Assembly: GCF_963675165.1 (NCBI RefSeq)
Contig: NC_087387.1
Span: forward strand, 5,110,990-5,174,989
Reading direction: 5' to 3'
Length of the DNA stretch: 64,000 bases
Origin: Halichondria panicea
Lineage: Eukaryota > Porifera > Demospongiae > Suberitida > Halichondriidae
Below, piece by piece: positions 10,805-23,301 of the stretch. The notes under the pieces are model-generated. The model made no database searches and was not told the origin of the DNA. It saw only the letters and a program-made list of their open reading frames with translations. The position numbers and the translations under genes are program-made. How positions within the stretch are numbered: the first letter of the stretch is position 1; the number at the start of each line of letters is the position of its first letter.

Positions 10805-11786
10805 ACCAGTATAATGACAAGAGCTGTCACAGCTGAAGCCTTCTAACTGAAGCCGAGAAGTTTCATCGCTGTTTCAAATGAATCTCTTTCTTGTTTTGTA
10901 TAACGCTCAAGCTTGGAGACGAAAAGGATGAGATTGACTGACTCGATCTTTTTGATGCCCTTTTTCACTCTATCCTGTGGATTTTGCTTCTGGGAGAATC
11001 GAGTGTCTGCTACACTCACTGTGTCTACGAGTGCAACATTGAACTTACAATCATTTGTGACAAACTCACGAACGAAGGGCATCTAACATTGAAAGCATCA
11101 AAGCCAAGAATGGCATTTGCTACAGTAGACTTGCCTGCTCCTACTTGGCCGATAATCAAAATATTTCTTGTCTTAGAGAAAGTTGTCTGAGGCAGAATAG
11201 TTTTTTCTGTAGCTTGTTCTGTTCCAAAAGTACTTTCTGTAAAAAAAATAGTATATATTTAACATTGCATTGAATGCATGCAATGTATATATACCTGCAG
11301 GTGGATTCTCATAAGGTTCTCCAGCTTGGAGTAATAGATCTTGAAGATTTTTCGTACTGATTCTCTTCTTTTCCTCGACAAATGACTGTATATCTGCCGG
11401 AATATCATTCAATTGAGGCAGGCTGACCATATGGATTCCTTTCTGAGCAAAAGTGATTAGATTTACCGGTGGTAGACATGCTTGCAGCTCATGATCGAGA
11501 TTTTTTTGAACCTTTGTTTTCGCGTCATCATTCAGCAAGTCACACCAAGTGACACAAACTGCAGTGATAGTACAAGTATGTAGTACTGACGTCAGTACGT
11601 AGTATATACTGGTATATGATTACACGAAACATTATACTGTTGCATATGCATGCAGTAGAGCCGTAACTATTATAATAATGATAACCACAGCTTCCTTTCT
11701 TCAGTTTTGAAAACTTACCATGCAGCTAAAGTAATATTTCATTGCCTATATAAATATACTTTCAGTATAACTATATACTCACCACA

Positions 11787-12104
11787 GTGATCATGGCTCA
11801 GCTAACAGCAACACTTATTGAGCATCGTGGTGTGATAGTCGTAGGTAAGAATGGAGCTGGAAAATCAACTATAGCGAATACACTTGCTAACAGAGAGGAA
11901 GAGATTTTTACTGTGTCATCTTCTCCTCAAAGTTGCACAAAAGAGTGTTCCACTCCTAACCATGAATTCCAAACTAAAGAAGAAAGCAAGACTTACCTAG
12001 TGAACGTGATGGATACAGTTGGTTTATTCGATACAGATGGTGTAACAAATAAACAAACGCGTTTTAACAGTGTACTAGTGAATTTGAGACCCTGGTTTTA
12101 TTAA
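11787..12104 (+). pseudogene. GIMAP-type GTPase, N-terminal fragment
   Basis: An open frame of 105 codons. Its first 90 or so match the start of the gene at 37367-38074: HRGVIVVGKNGAGKSTIAN (canonical Walker A), a Cys-containing switch region, and VMDTVGLFDT for G3. Homology then stops and the frame ends in unrelated residues (VNLRPWFY). The conserved box, G4 and helical tail are missing, so this is most likely a truncated pseudogene. A second ATG two codons in (793 in the last three digits, 11793) is the better start by homology. Its orientation is opposite to its counterpart in block B, so the third gene was inverted as well as truncated. Confidence 0.75.
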
Positions 12105-14242
12105 GCCCCAAAATTAAGTTCATATCCATTTTTCTGACCAAATGACTCTATTTCGATGATCGTTTCCCCTCCTTTCCCTTAGTGTCGTAACCAAACTTTT
12201 AACCACTAGTTTGGATACAAGGTCATGGTACAAGTATTGCATGCAGCGAGTTGCTTGTTGGTTGCTTGCAAATTTGCGGCAATCTGTTGCTTACGAATTG
12301 CCTGAAAGTTTCCTGGTGCCCTTAATAGATAATTATAGCATAAAACAAAAGGATTTGTGTTTGTATCATAACAATATATATCCTTTACTAAATCATGTAT
12401 CGAGCGACCGTGTAACATGAAAGGGACTGTATGACTTTTATTACACACTTGTTACCTTGACAACATAACCAAAGTTGTAGAACCTGAAGTATAATTATAG
12501 GTTTGTACACTCAATAACCAATTACATAATGTTCACGGAAGTCGGTACAATATGTAAGTGTACAAATTTGTACAATATGGAAGTGTACAAATTTGTACAA
12601 TATGGAAGTGTGCAAATTTGTACAATATGGAAGTGTACAAATTTGTACAATATGGAAGTGTACAAAATTGTACAAATAACCAATATGTTACTTTAGTCAC
12701 ATATTTACTCCCTTCAGATCTATTCCTCTACTGGAAAACCCTGGAAAATCCGGGATCCTAAGAACAGAAGGAAAACTGCTGTTTTACTATTTGGATTTAC
12801 GCTATTGCAAACAGGAATTTTCTTTGCAAATGCACTATTGAGCAGTGACGAAACTGTATGCTAAGTTACAGTCATTTTTCCCCGAGTGAAGACCAGTGAC
12901 ACGTTATTCCACTAATCTGATAGTATTTATGTGTGTGTTTATGTGTTAGAAAGATAACATATTTATTTATTTATCTTCACAATGCAAGTACTACACATAC
13001 TAAAGGTTGCAAATTGGCAAGTTGTGTCAATTATTACTCTATATTTTGTTTTTATTCGCATATCATAAAGGGAAGGTTAACTTCATAAGGTGTTATGTGT
13101 ATATAGCTGTATTATTGTTCAGATGCTTTATGACATGCATGGGTCTATTCATCTCTATATAATTATTATTATACTGTTTTAAAGTATATACAGAGACAGC
13201 AACAAACCTGTATACTGACAGCTACATTTTTCTTTTAGTGTGCACTGCATGGGACCTCACACTAGAAGATAAATGTTACACTAAAAATATTCTGCGTGTT
13301 CAAGCACTGTTACATATAATTATATAACTACACCATTAATTATCACAGTGTTTGAAAATACAACAAAGACCAGCAGGTGCTATCACACTGTAAAAACAAG
13401 TGGGTCATTGTAACATACTAGTGGGTTAACAAAACTCGTGAGCGGTGGGTCACATGCACATGGGTCATATCCCCTTGAAAGACCAAACAAACAAACAAAT
13501 GATATATGCCATAATTATTATGCTTGATCAGAGGCCGTGGCTACTAAATGTTGGAAGAGGAGGCCACTGTTCAAGAGAGGCGTTTATTAGGGTACTAACA
13601 TGCACCCCAGCTAATTCAACAACCTTTATAGTTTGTCATCAACATTATTTTCACCTGAACTCAATTGCTTGATAATGTATGAGGGGCAAAGAGATTCCCT
13701 CTTTGGTTCGTGGCTGGTCAACATCACGTTTTAAACGAGGGTCCTAACGATAACATGCATGGAATCAATATCGATCGCCTGCTCACTTTCTACGTACTTG
13801 TGATCATGATTATATAATTATTCATTCTCCCTCCCCCAACAGTATACCTTTACACTGGATAAGAGGGTGGAAATGTTCCTTAAGAAGACAGCTGGGAAGA
13901 CGTTACCAACTGTCGTGTACCCTGAACCGGCTCTACTGTAATAGGCAATGGACAAATGTTTCACTGTAGTGCCTGATAAATGGACAGGCCTGCATGGGTG
14001 CAGACGTCAAGCACTATATATAACATAGTATTCCGTGTGTCATGCAACGTATCTTGATGGTCGATATTTTGAAATGCAGTACAAAGGACACGAAATTATA
14101 ATTAATTATAGCAAAAAAAATGTCTATCTCTAATATATTTATTAACACAAAACAATCAAATTGCGAACAGCAGTTATATAACTATAGAATACATTGCCTA
14201 CGAAAGTTTAGGGGTAACTTTAAGTTAGCTAAATAAGACAGT
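12105..14242. other. intergenic, no gene seen
   Basis: AT-rich sequence between the GIMAP fragment and the 3' end of the large receptor gene. Apart from the tandem repeat at 12546-12677 I see no coding or structured feature. TTTATT at 14138-14143 is a minus-strand AATAAA, about 100 bp past the stop of the receptor gene, and probably its polyadenylation signal. Confidence 0.6.
12546..12677. repeat. 25-bp tandem repeat, about five copies
   Basis: The unit is TACAATATGGAAGTG followed by TACAAATTTG. It is repeated head to tail with few changes. The copies are contiguous with no spacers, so it is a minisatellite and not a CRISPR array. Confidence 0.85.
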
Positions 14243-17200
14243 TCATACTTCATCATTATTTATGGAGGAAATTTCTGTGTGTGTAACAATGGGATCACGG
14301 TTGACACTCGTAGGGGGAGGGGCTGATCTGTAGTCCTCTGTGGGGGGGCTAGTTAGTAGGGGGGTTAGTTCATCCAAGTAGGATAGTCTCAGCTGGTCAG
14401 ACCTCATGGCTGATCTGATGATGGGAGGAGTGATGTAACGATTAGGGTCAGCTTCCTCCACGGTTCTATCAGTGTAAGGTGGGTCCACGGGGTGTCTTTG
14501 TTCATAGTCGTCGACTACTTCAAGAAATTGATCGTCATCGTTTACTTGCTGATACTTTTCCCGGCTATTATTAGCTCGTTGGAGTCTCATGTCTGCAACT
14601 CCAGATCTTAAGTTCCTTATGTTGTCCTCTATCTTCAGCCACATACTGAGCTTCTTGAGCACGGATTGGTAAAAATGGTAGCAAAGTGTTGTCACAAACA
14701 GAATGAATGATATAGCCATCGAAGTATCGGCTAGTACTGACTGATCTTTCTTTGTATCTTTGACATAGAAGGTGCCAAATGCAAAAATAGCAACATTGAG
14801 TAGATAGAGAGTTTCAAGGGAACCACAGAACTTATTTTTATAAGAACGATTATTCAGTAGTTTCCATCCAATCAGTCCAACTGATAGGACCCCAGATGAT
14901 AGAATAGGGAGAGACGTGTCTGGAGCCATGGCAACTACTAGATTATGAGTAATCAGAGCAAAGAGGAGCAGTCCCACCCAATAGCGATGCTTGGGAGTGA
15001 ATGGAGCATGGTATGCATCCATGAAGCCAATGTATTTTGTGTTCTCAGTCCATTTAAAAACCTTTGAACAGCGAGGAAACCATTGTCCAAAAACGAGCAA
15101 TACAGTGAACAATCCACCGGCAATGAGAATTATGGCGGCTGCAACAAACCGAGGGATGTGATTGATAGTGAAGTATTTCACATTGCCATTGTACAGCCAA
15201 ACTATTTCATTTGTATCATCAGGATACTCTAAGACCCTGTGTTGTAGTGCAGCAATGATAAAACGCAAGAATTTGGAATAAGAGAGTAGGACAAGTGTGC
15301 CTAGGGCAGCAACAGGATTCCTGTTGGAGAGGAGCTTTGCAAATGAGTTAAAGTACTTGCTCAAAATGATTACAAGAAACATTAGAAGAAACACGTAAGC
15401 TGGGAAGACAAGTTGAAGGAGTACTTTTGCTTGAGAGTTCATTCCATTGTAAAAGCATGTTTCGATTCCCATGTCAAGATTCACCCATGATACAAAAACT
15501 GTTAAAAAGTTGTTTAAATTAGGAAAGAAAATTGCTGTATTAGCAGCTACTATGTTGGCGTAGAAAATGAGGCCATGAATATTTCCAGTTGCTATAGTGA
15601 TGTTGAGCACGAGAATTAAAGCAACTAGCAATATGCCAGCCAGCGCAAATGGAATTAGTAGAAGAAGGTAAAGATCAGAGCATTCTATACAGTTTGACGT
15701 GGCCAACACAAGACTTAGTCCTGGTTTACATTCTCCACACAAGACCCCAGTTCGATTGTAGGCACACTGTTCGTCAGGGTTGCTTAGACTGATGTTGACT
15801 GGTTTTCCTACGCAATAGTCAAATGTACAGTTACTAATAACATACGTTCCATTGGTGGTATTTATGAATTCTATCCATATGTTGGTATTACTTTCAAGCG
15901 TTATGGTACCATTTTTCTCAGAACAGTTTGTTATCGGATATCCTTGTTGCAAGAATGGATCACAGTCACACTTGCATTCAGTATCGGATCGAGTTGGTTT
16001 GAGTCCAATTGGGCATGTGCAGGGCAGAAAAGAAATATTGATAAGTTGTCTTGAAATTCCCAAATTAATGCATGGACCTTCAGCATACAGTTCCACTTGA
16101 GCAGAGTTGTCTTGTGAGAATACATTGTACTCTAATTCTGTGCACTGATCGCCAACTGTTTGTTTTTCTTGTCCTTCGTTGAGACGATCAAATCCACTCT
16201 CACTGACAACAGAACTGCGAATTGTGGCATTCATTGGATTTCCAACTTGGTCAACAGCCATAATGCTGATTTTAAACAAGTGTCCCTTTCTAGTAGAAAT
16301 ACTGCCATTATTACAAAAAATTACTTTAACAGGTCTCGAAGAAATTGATAACTCGCTGGGGGATTTTACGGTATTATTTATGTAATTCAATCCAGATCCA
16401 TTTGAAGAAATGTGATATTCAGCAAGTTTACTTACTGTACACCTGTCCAATAGACCTCCGTAGATGTCTGCTCCTGACTGGGTAGCTGTGTTGTTAGTCA
16501 TGAATGTGTTGAAATAGTTTGGATTATTGCCTCTCCCATACAGGTTAATAGTTTGAATAAAACAATCAACAAAAATGGTTTGTCTGGATTCTGTGCCCTC
16601 TCCTCTGCAGGTACCACTCTCAGTGTCATCCGCTACGAATATCCCCCCTCCATGCTGTGCCGAGTTGTTGTTAATCATTAACTTCACATACAATAATTGA
16701 TAGTTAGAATTATTAGCCAGATATTCGAAGACTTCTTTAAACAGGTATAGTTTTGAACTTTGCTGTAGGTACACTCCACCTCCTTTAGCTTTAGCTGTGT
16801 TTGAGTCAATGTTGACATATGATTGAGTTAGTTTAATGGTTGTAGCTGCTGCATAAATACCTCCACCATTATTCTCTGCAATATTGTAAACAATCTCACT
16901 TTGTTTATTTGATCGGAATTCAACTCTACTGGAATATGCATAAATTCCTCCACCATCCTGGTGTGCTGTGTTGTGATAGATCTCTATTGGCTTGGTTATA
17001 AAGAGTGTACTCTCTCCTAGAAATATCCCTCCTCCAGAGGTAGCTGTGTTGTTGGTTATGATTGTTCTTTCTGTGTTAATGTACATTTCACTCTGGACTG
17101 CTTTAATGGCTCCACCCAACACACCACCACGATTGTTACTGAGTCTTGTAGGTCCGTTAAACTTGACTCGACTATTGAAAATATCAATCGCTCCACCATG

Positions 17201-19953
17201 GTCAGCACTGTTATTTGTCAACATGCTGTCGGAGAAGGACACATTACTTGAGTAAACACCAATCGCTCCACCAGAGCCAGCTCTGTTGTTTGTCAGTGTA
17301 CTATTGGAGATTGACGCACTGCTTGAGGAAATATAAATTGTTCCACCAATGTCAGCACTATTGTTTGTCAGCACGCTGTTGGTGATGGACACCACACTGC
17401 TTAAAGAAACATAAATCGCTCCACCACTGTTATTAGCACCGTTGTTTGCTAGCATACTGTTGAAGATGGACACGCTGCTTGAGGAAATATAAATCGCTCC
17501 ATNNNNNNNNNNNNNNNNNNNNNNNNNNNNNNNNNNNNNNNNNNNNNNNNNNNNNNNNNNNNNNNNNNNNNNNNNNNNNNNNNNNNNNNNNNNNNNNNNN
17601 NNNNNNNNNNNNNNNNNNNNNNNNNNNNNNNNNNNNNNNNNNNNNNNNNNNNNNNNNNNNNNNNNNNNNNNNNNNNNNNNNNNNNNNNNNNNNNNNNNNN
17701 NNAGTCAGCTCTGTTGTTTGTCAGCGTACTGCCAGAGATGGAAACACTACCTCTGTAGACATGAATAACTCCACCACTATGGTCAGCTATGTTGTTTGTC
17801 AGTGTACTATTGGAGATTGATGTACTGCTTGAGGAAACATAAATTGTTCCACCAAAGACAGCTCTGTTGTTTGTCAGCACACTGTTGGTGATGAACACCA
17901 CACTGCTTGAAGAAATGTAAATCGCTCCACCACTACTGTTAGCACCGTTGTTTGCTAGCATACTGTTGAAGATGGACACGCTGCTTGAGGAAATATAAAT
18001 CGTTCCATAGTCAGCTCTGTTGTTTGTCAGCGTACTGCCAGAGATGGAAACACTACCTCTGTAGACATGAATAACTCCACCACTATGGTCAGCTATGTTG
18101 TTTGTCAGTGTACTATTGGAGATTGACGCACTGCTTGAGGAAACATAAATTGTTCCACCAAAGACAGCTCTGTTGTTTGTCAGCACACTGTTGGTGATGG
18201 ACACCACACTGCTTGAAGAAACGTAAATCGCTCCACCACTGTTATTAGCACCGTTGTTTGCTAGCATACTGTTGAAGATGGACACTCTGCTTGAAAAAAC
18301 ATAAATCGCTCCATAGTCAGCTCTGTTGTTTGTCAGCGTACTGCCAGAGATGGAAACACTACCTCTGTAGACATGAATAACTCCACCACTATGGTCAGCT
18401 ATGTTGTTTGTCAGTGTACTATTGGAGATTGACGCACTGCTTGAGGAAACATAAATTGTTCCACCAAAGACAGCTCTGTTGTTTGTCAGCACACTGTTGG
18501 TGATGGACACCACACTGCTTGAAGAAACGTAAATCGCTCCACCACTGTTATTAGCACCGTTGTTTGCTAGCATACTGTTGAAGATGGACACTCTGCTTGA
18601 AAAAACATAAATCGCTCCATAGTCAGCTCTGTTGTTTGTCAGCGTACTGCCAGAGATGGAAACACTACCTCTGTAGACATGAATAACTCCACCACTATGG
18701 TCAGCTATGTTGTTTGTCAGTGTACTATTGGAGATTGACGCACTGCTTGAGGAAACATAAATTGTTCCACCAAAGACAGCTCTGTTGTTTGTCAGCACAC
18801 TGTTGGTGATGAACACCACATTGCTTGAAGAAATGTAAATCGCTCCACCACTACTGTTAGCACCGTTGTTTGCTAGCACACTGTTGGAGATGGACACACT
18901 GCTTGAGGAGGAAGCATAAATCGCTCCACCATAGTCAGCTCTGTTGTTTATCAGTGTACTGTCAGAGATGGATACACTGCCTGAGGAAACATAAATCGCT
19001 CCACCACCATGGTCAGCTATGTTGTTTGTCAGTGTACTGCTGGAGATGGATACACTACTTGAGGAAACACTAATCGTTCCACCTAACTCGTAAGCACCAT
19101 TGTTTTTCAGCACACTGTCGGAGATGGACACACTGCCAATACCAATCGCTCCACCAAACTGAAAAGCTTTGTTATTTGTAAAGTTACACCAAGTGATAAC
19201 TACAGTACCAGATACCTTTTCTACTGCTCTTCCACTCTCAGTACTCTTGTAGTTGAACTCTGTGTTGTTGATCAGTGCGTTTTTTGATTGAATGTCAACC
19301 ACACTTCCATTATTTCTAGTGAACATACTATTTTTTATGTGCACATTATCAGCCTCAACATGCAGTGCCTGACCAGTGTTGTTCACAAATACGGTGCATT
19401 CAATTTTTGTAGTATGAGTATTAGCAATTTTAACTATGTGGGTTTCCGCCTGATTGAGTAATTCAAAGTTCATAAAGTAGCAGTTGTTGATATAGACATC
19501 GTGCACATCGTCAATGATCAAGCCTTGATGTGAGTTTAGTGGTCCATAATTCGCTCCAGTGAAACCCAAGTTTTTAATAATCATTTTGGTAATACTAATG
19601 AAACGTATTTCGCCATTGTTATAGAATCTCACAACAGCTGTACTTTTGTTCTGACTGATGATATGTACACGTGAGAAGTTACGAATCAATAACTGCTCAG
19701 TTAACACATGATCTCCAGGTAAAAAGCTCAAGGTGAGAATATCTCCTCCAGATAACAAGTCTGTTTGAACAAGCTGCTCCAAAGTAAAACAGGTTCCATT
19801 TCCGTAGTTATTACTGCAAAAGTCGGTTGAATTCACTGGCACAATGTGATAGTGCTCACTCCTGGTAACAGCAGCTAGGGTCAATAGCAGTACTAACCAA
19901 CTGAGAATATTTCTAGACAGCATACTGACTTTGCAGTTTCTGTTTAGAGTCAC
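14243..19953 (-). CDS. giant beta-helix receptor with 102-residue super-repeats and multi-pass membrane domain
   Basis: One intronless gene read across an assembly gap. The two flanking frames match the same repeat unit but differ in phase because 200 N is not a multiple of three. A signal peptide (ILSWLVLLLTLAAVTRS) lies near the start, after MTLNRNC. A long right-handed beta-helix follows, with GGAIYVSSSS, ISNSTLTNN and similar turns. Its middle consists of nearly identical 306-bp units (starts near 17726, 18032, 18338 and 18644), each four coils. Next come a Cys-rich module (QCAYNRTGVLCGECKPGLSL) and about eight membrane segments. The cytosolic tail of about 130 residues contains DELTPLLTSP, which fits an acidic dileucine endocytic signal. 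The total is about 1.9 thousand residues plus whatever the gap hides. It belongs to the same family as 1765-5505, and the ligand is unknown. Confidence 0.85.
17503..17702. other. assembly gap of 200 N
   Basis: A run of exactly 200 N inside the near-identical 306-bp repeats of the receptor gene. The length is a placeholder: it breaks the frame, and both sides continue the same repeat, so the true number of repeat units is unknown. Confidence 0.97.
17703..18950 (-). repeat. 306-bp in-frame tandem repeat within the receptor
   Basis: Successive units start near 17726, 18032, 18338 and 18644, each exactly 306 bp (102 codons) apart. The units beginning at 18032 and 18338 are almost identical over their length, and the outer ones differ at scattered sites. 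Each unit encodes four beta-helix coils. Such similarity at DNA level means recent duplication or gene conversion. Confidence 0.9.
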
Positions 19954-21194
19954 TACTTTTGTTAGATCTATATAGTAAACGTTCTGCAGTCTTATATATT
20001 ATGCGCTAACTCTAACCCACAAACAAGAAATCAAAAACATTCCCTATTTGCTGGGAACCCTAATTAATGTTGTGCAAAATAGGCAAAATAGGCATTAAAT
20101 TTTTATTGTGGGTTATCCCACAGTTTTCAGCCTTTCCTTAATAGGGCATGATGCCACATCTTGATACATGGGCGTGAGAGAGGAATATAATAGGGATAGT
20201 CCTCGATCGATGTCTGCCATGCATTTGTGTGAGGTGTGTAATGTGATATTATACTGCTTCAGGTATGTGCATGTGCTGCCCCCAGATTAGCTAATAATAG
20301 TAAGTACATTACATAATTGCCTTATAATATGCAGTGGTGTAGAAAGAGGGGGGACTTCAGGGGCTGGAGCCTCCCCCATCTTTCTAGGCTATTAAGTAGA
20401 GATGACTTATCAAGTTGCACAATATGTATAGATATAGCCGTACTTTTTTCCATTCAAAAAACTAGAGCACCCACAAGAAAAGTAGTTTAAAATTTAATCA
20501 ACGCTACGTGTTTAGTAAATTTGAATTTGTACTATACTCTCTTCAGTGCTGCTCCTGCTGCACCATATTCAGAGGATTATTAAAAGCGATGGGCAGTTTA
20601 GCTCTTGACAGCAACTTTAAAAAAGGTCATTCCATGATGATGTCATACACTCCTGACCATAATTATTCAGAAGATTAATTAAAGGTTGTACAGCTCAACA
20701 TACAGTTCATGAAAAACTCTTTTAAAGTTGCTGTCATGATTGATTGATTATGAATAATTTGAAAAGACCACAAAACCACAAAACCACAACACACTTAAAA
20801 GCCACCGCCTACTGCCTATCTGAGTATGACAACTGTTCTGCAAACCACTGCACCTCTGCCTCTGCCATGGATCAAGGGTGTACTGTGTTTTGCAAGTTGC
20901 TTGTCATTGTGCACAGTAAATGGGCGTTGTCTATAGTACTACTGAGTCTGTAGTAACGTAAATGTGTCTATTCATTAATTTGCTAACTTATATTTAGTTA
21001 GCTAAGCTGTTAGTGTATATATATGCACATGCAGTACTCTGTTGACTTGCTATACCTCTGTTGATTTGAGTCAGTATGGGAGTTGTTTTAGTTATAAAAG
21101 TGCACTAAAAGAGCAGTAGAAAGTTATGAGTCAGCACATTCCTGATTAAATCTAGTAACCACAGTAGTACTATAGACAACGCCCATTTACTGTG

Positions 21195-21580
21195 CAGGGC
21201 CGTAGATAGCTTAGGTTTGCAGGGGGGGGGGCAAAATAACTGCTGAAAATGTTACTAAAAAAAAGGTCAACTGCATGTTATTTCATATCCTCTGAGTATG
21301 GCAACTTTCAACTTGCTGTGGCACCAACTTAGAGCAACTAAAACAAGGTAGCTTGAACTAGGAAGGTGCTCCTGCTTCCCAGAGGCACAGTGGAGCTCAT
21401 AATTTTACCTAAAAAAAGGTCATAACTTATTCTCAGCAGTCAGCATACGCATCAGATAGCCCTGCCCACATCTCATTGGGCATGTGCAGATCAATAATTT
21501 TAGCAGATCTGAGAATGCTAGGGGGGGGAAACTGCCCCCCTTGCCCCCCCCCCCCCCCCCCCCCGCTGTCTACGGCCCTG
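21195..21580. mobile_element. CAGGGCCGTAG-ended element with 5-bp target duplication
   Basis: A 386-bp element. The ends are CAGGGCCGTAGATAGC and GCTGTCTACGGCCCTG, and both flanks carry CTGTG. The inner ends are G-rich and C-rich runs. It is inserted in the older 20880-22206 repeat. Confidence 0.8.
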
Positions 21581-22099
21581 CTGTGCACAATGAAAGCACA
21601 GCAGGTGCTGATGCCTCGGTGAAGATGCCAAAGCTACATAACATAAAGCTACTGATAATTTTGCTGCATGCAAAAACTCACAGAGTGGGTAATTTTCGAC
21701 CATTATTATTGTTAAAAACGATCTATGCCAAAAGTTCAAGTCTAAAATTAATGGCTGCATTATTAGCAGAGCCTTGCAGCTCTCTTCTCACTCTTGCAGC
21801 TACCAATAGCTAGCGTTTTAGTGCAGAGCTAACTACTAAGTAGAGTAGCAACACTGGGTAAACAAGTTTGGCTACGTGCTCTTCTGAAAAGGCTGCAATG
21901 GCATTCCAAGTAAGCAAAACTAGGTATAACTCGAGAACAAAGCATTATTTTGCAAATCCACGAATTAAAATCCAAGTAAACATGACTAGAAGCCTATAGA
22001 AACTCTTACTTGCACTTGATTCATCCTTGAGCAGCTGTAGCAGTCTACACAGACAGACAGACACACAGACAACACACAAAAAACACACTACCGTATACC

Positions 22100-22143
22100 T
22101 AGCCTCGAATCCAGGCCGATTAATCGGCCTGATCTCGAGGCTA
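22100..22143. mobile_element. 44-bp palindromic element with 9-bp target duplication
   Basis: The palindrome is TAGCCTCGAATCCAGGCCG, ATTAA, then the complement with one change. The flanks are CCGTATACC and CCATATACC (8 of 9 identical). The element is hardly more than two terminal repeats joined. Confidence 0.8.
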
Positions 22144-22213
22144 CCATATACCTCGCTTGCGCATGCGCACCGAGGCATAATGACAAGCAACTTGCAAAAC
22201 ACAGTATTGGATT

Positions 22214-23301
22214 TAGCCTCGATCCCAGGCCGAGTTTTCGCTTTTATAACGGTTAGGCGAACAACTGGGCCTGGTACTAGTTGTCTGCGCATGCGTCAGT
22301 CGTTCGTCAGATTCTGACGAATGGATATTCTCGGTCACTTTCGTGACATTTATATTCGTGTACTATCGTGTACTAGAAGTCAGTTCCCGTTTTATCATTA
22401 TTGGAATCGATTGGAATGGCTCTTAGCTGAAGCTTCTCTCTTCTCTGAAGCTTATTCTGAAGACTGAACAACAAGGGAAGAGGTATAAAGCTTTATCAAG
22501 CTTGTTAAGGTCAGATATTTTTGTGTGGGCCCTATGGCCGGCTATGCTATCAAGTCTTAGATCTTGTTCATGTTTGGCAAGAATGTAGGTAGACTATATA
22601 TAGTTTCATCATTAATATGGTGGATCAAGTGAAGAGTGTGAGCTAGAGAACTTGATGCTGCCATCATCAGCTCGTCGACAATGACACTATAACCGAGAAA
22701 TTTCTACACGTATATTTAAAATGTCTACTTCTCTGTACAGGAGCAATGGCTAATATCCAGCTGTCCCAACAGTGCTCCTCTTGGCTATACTAACGGACGA
22801 GACTGGACAGTTTGAGGTAAGGGTTTAACCGTCTTTGGTTTCTTTTAATATTGTCCTATACTCACAGACACAGGACTGGAGTATGACCTGCTCATTCGAG
22901 CGTTGCTGGGTAGCTCAGAGACATCAAGAGAATCTACGTTTTCTCAAGCAATGAGTTACGAGTTGGGGCCTAGAATCAGAGAAGTCCAGCAGCCTGCTAA
23001 ATCTTTTTGAAACGTAATTTGAAGGCATTCAATCATCCTGAAGTTGCCCTGGGTCACTGTAATTGTGCTGCAGCACAACTGGCAACTCCCCAGGCCTTTG
23101 TGAAGCAGCTCCCTATGTGCATCTTTTGTGTACTCACTCTGTGCATTTTCTGTGTACAAATTTCCATTATTGATTTATTAAATATTTTTGCCGACCACAA
23201 ATATACAATGAAAATTTGACGCATGCGCAGACAACTAGTACCAGGCCCAGTTGTTCGCCTAACCGTTATAAAAGCGAAAACTCGGCCTGGGATCGAGGCT
23301 A
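22214..23301. mobile_element. Mutator-like element with 85-bp perfect terminal inverted repeats
   Basis: A 1088-bp element. The 85-bp ends (22214-22298 and 23217-23301) are perfect inverted copies beginning TAGCCTCGATCCCAGGCCG and ending GCGCATGCGTCA. The exact 9-mer TATTGGATT flanks it on both sides (22205-22213, 23302-23310). Identical ends and duplications mean recent insertion. No transposase is visible. The interior has gene-like GC content (22740-23110) and could hold captured exons, but no frame is convincing. Confidence 0.9.

Larger units (their letters stand above)
9528..11577 (-). pseudogene. two-domain GIMAP pseudogene broken by nested transposons
   Basis: This is the counterpart of the intact two-domain gene at 35250-36706, read on the minus strand. 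Domain 1 survives only from its G4 strand (TITAVCVTWCD) to its end. An intron at 11237-11294 sits at the same site as in the intact gene. Domain 2 starts with a good P-loop (IIGQVGAGKSTVANAILG). It then has a deletion with frame change near 11085, an in-frame TAG at 10843-10845, and a 1023-bp element at 9782-10804 inserted in the G4 region. After the insertion the frame resumes (CEQKAEEAREEI, RFAQKGIFLVGLP) and ends at 9528. It cannot make a full GTPase. It lies tail to tail with the gene at 8609, as its counterpart does with the gene at 34322. Confidence 0.85.

Noticed and set aside
12546-12677. Regular short repeats resembling a CRISPR array
   Set aside because: Units are contiguous without spacers and the genome is animal; this is a minisatellite. 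The same applies to 51341-51598.
17449-17502. Separate short C-terminus of the upstream receptor frame beyond the N gap
   Set aside because: The frame crosses 200 placeholder N and goes out of phase. The true frame continues into the downstream receptor part.
14243-19953. Chlamydia-like polymorphic membrane protein, hinting at bacterial contamination or transfer
   Set aside because: The GGAI/NN repeats reflect a common beta-helix solution. The gene has a eukaryotic-type signal peptide, Cys-rich module, multi-pass region and AATAAA, and lies among intron-bearing animal genes.
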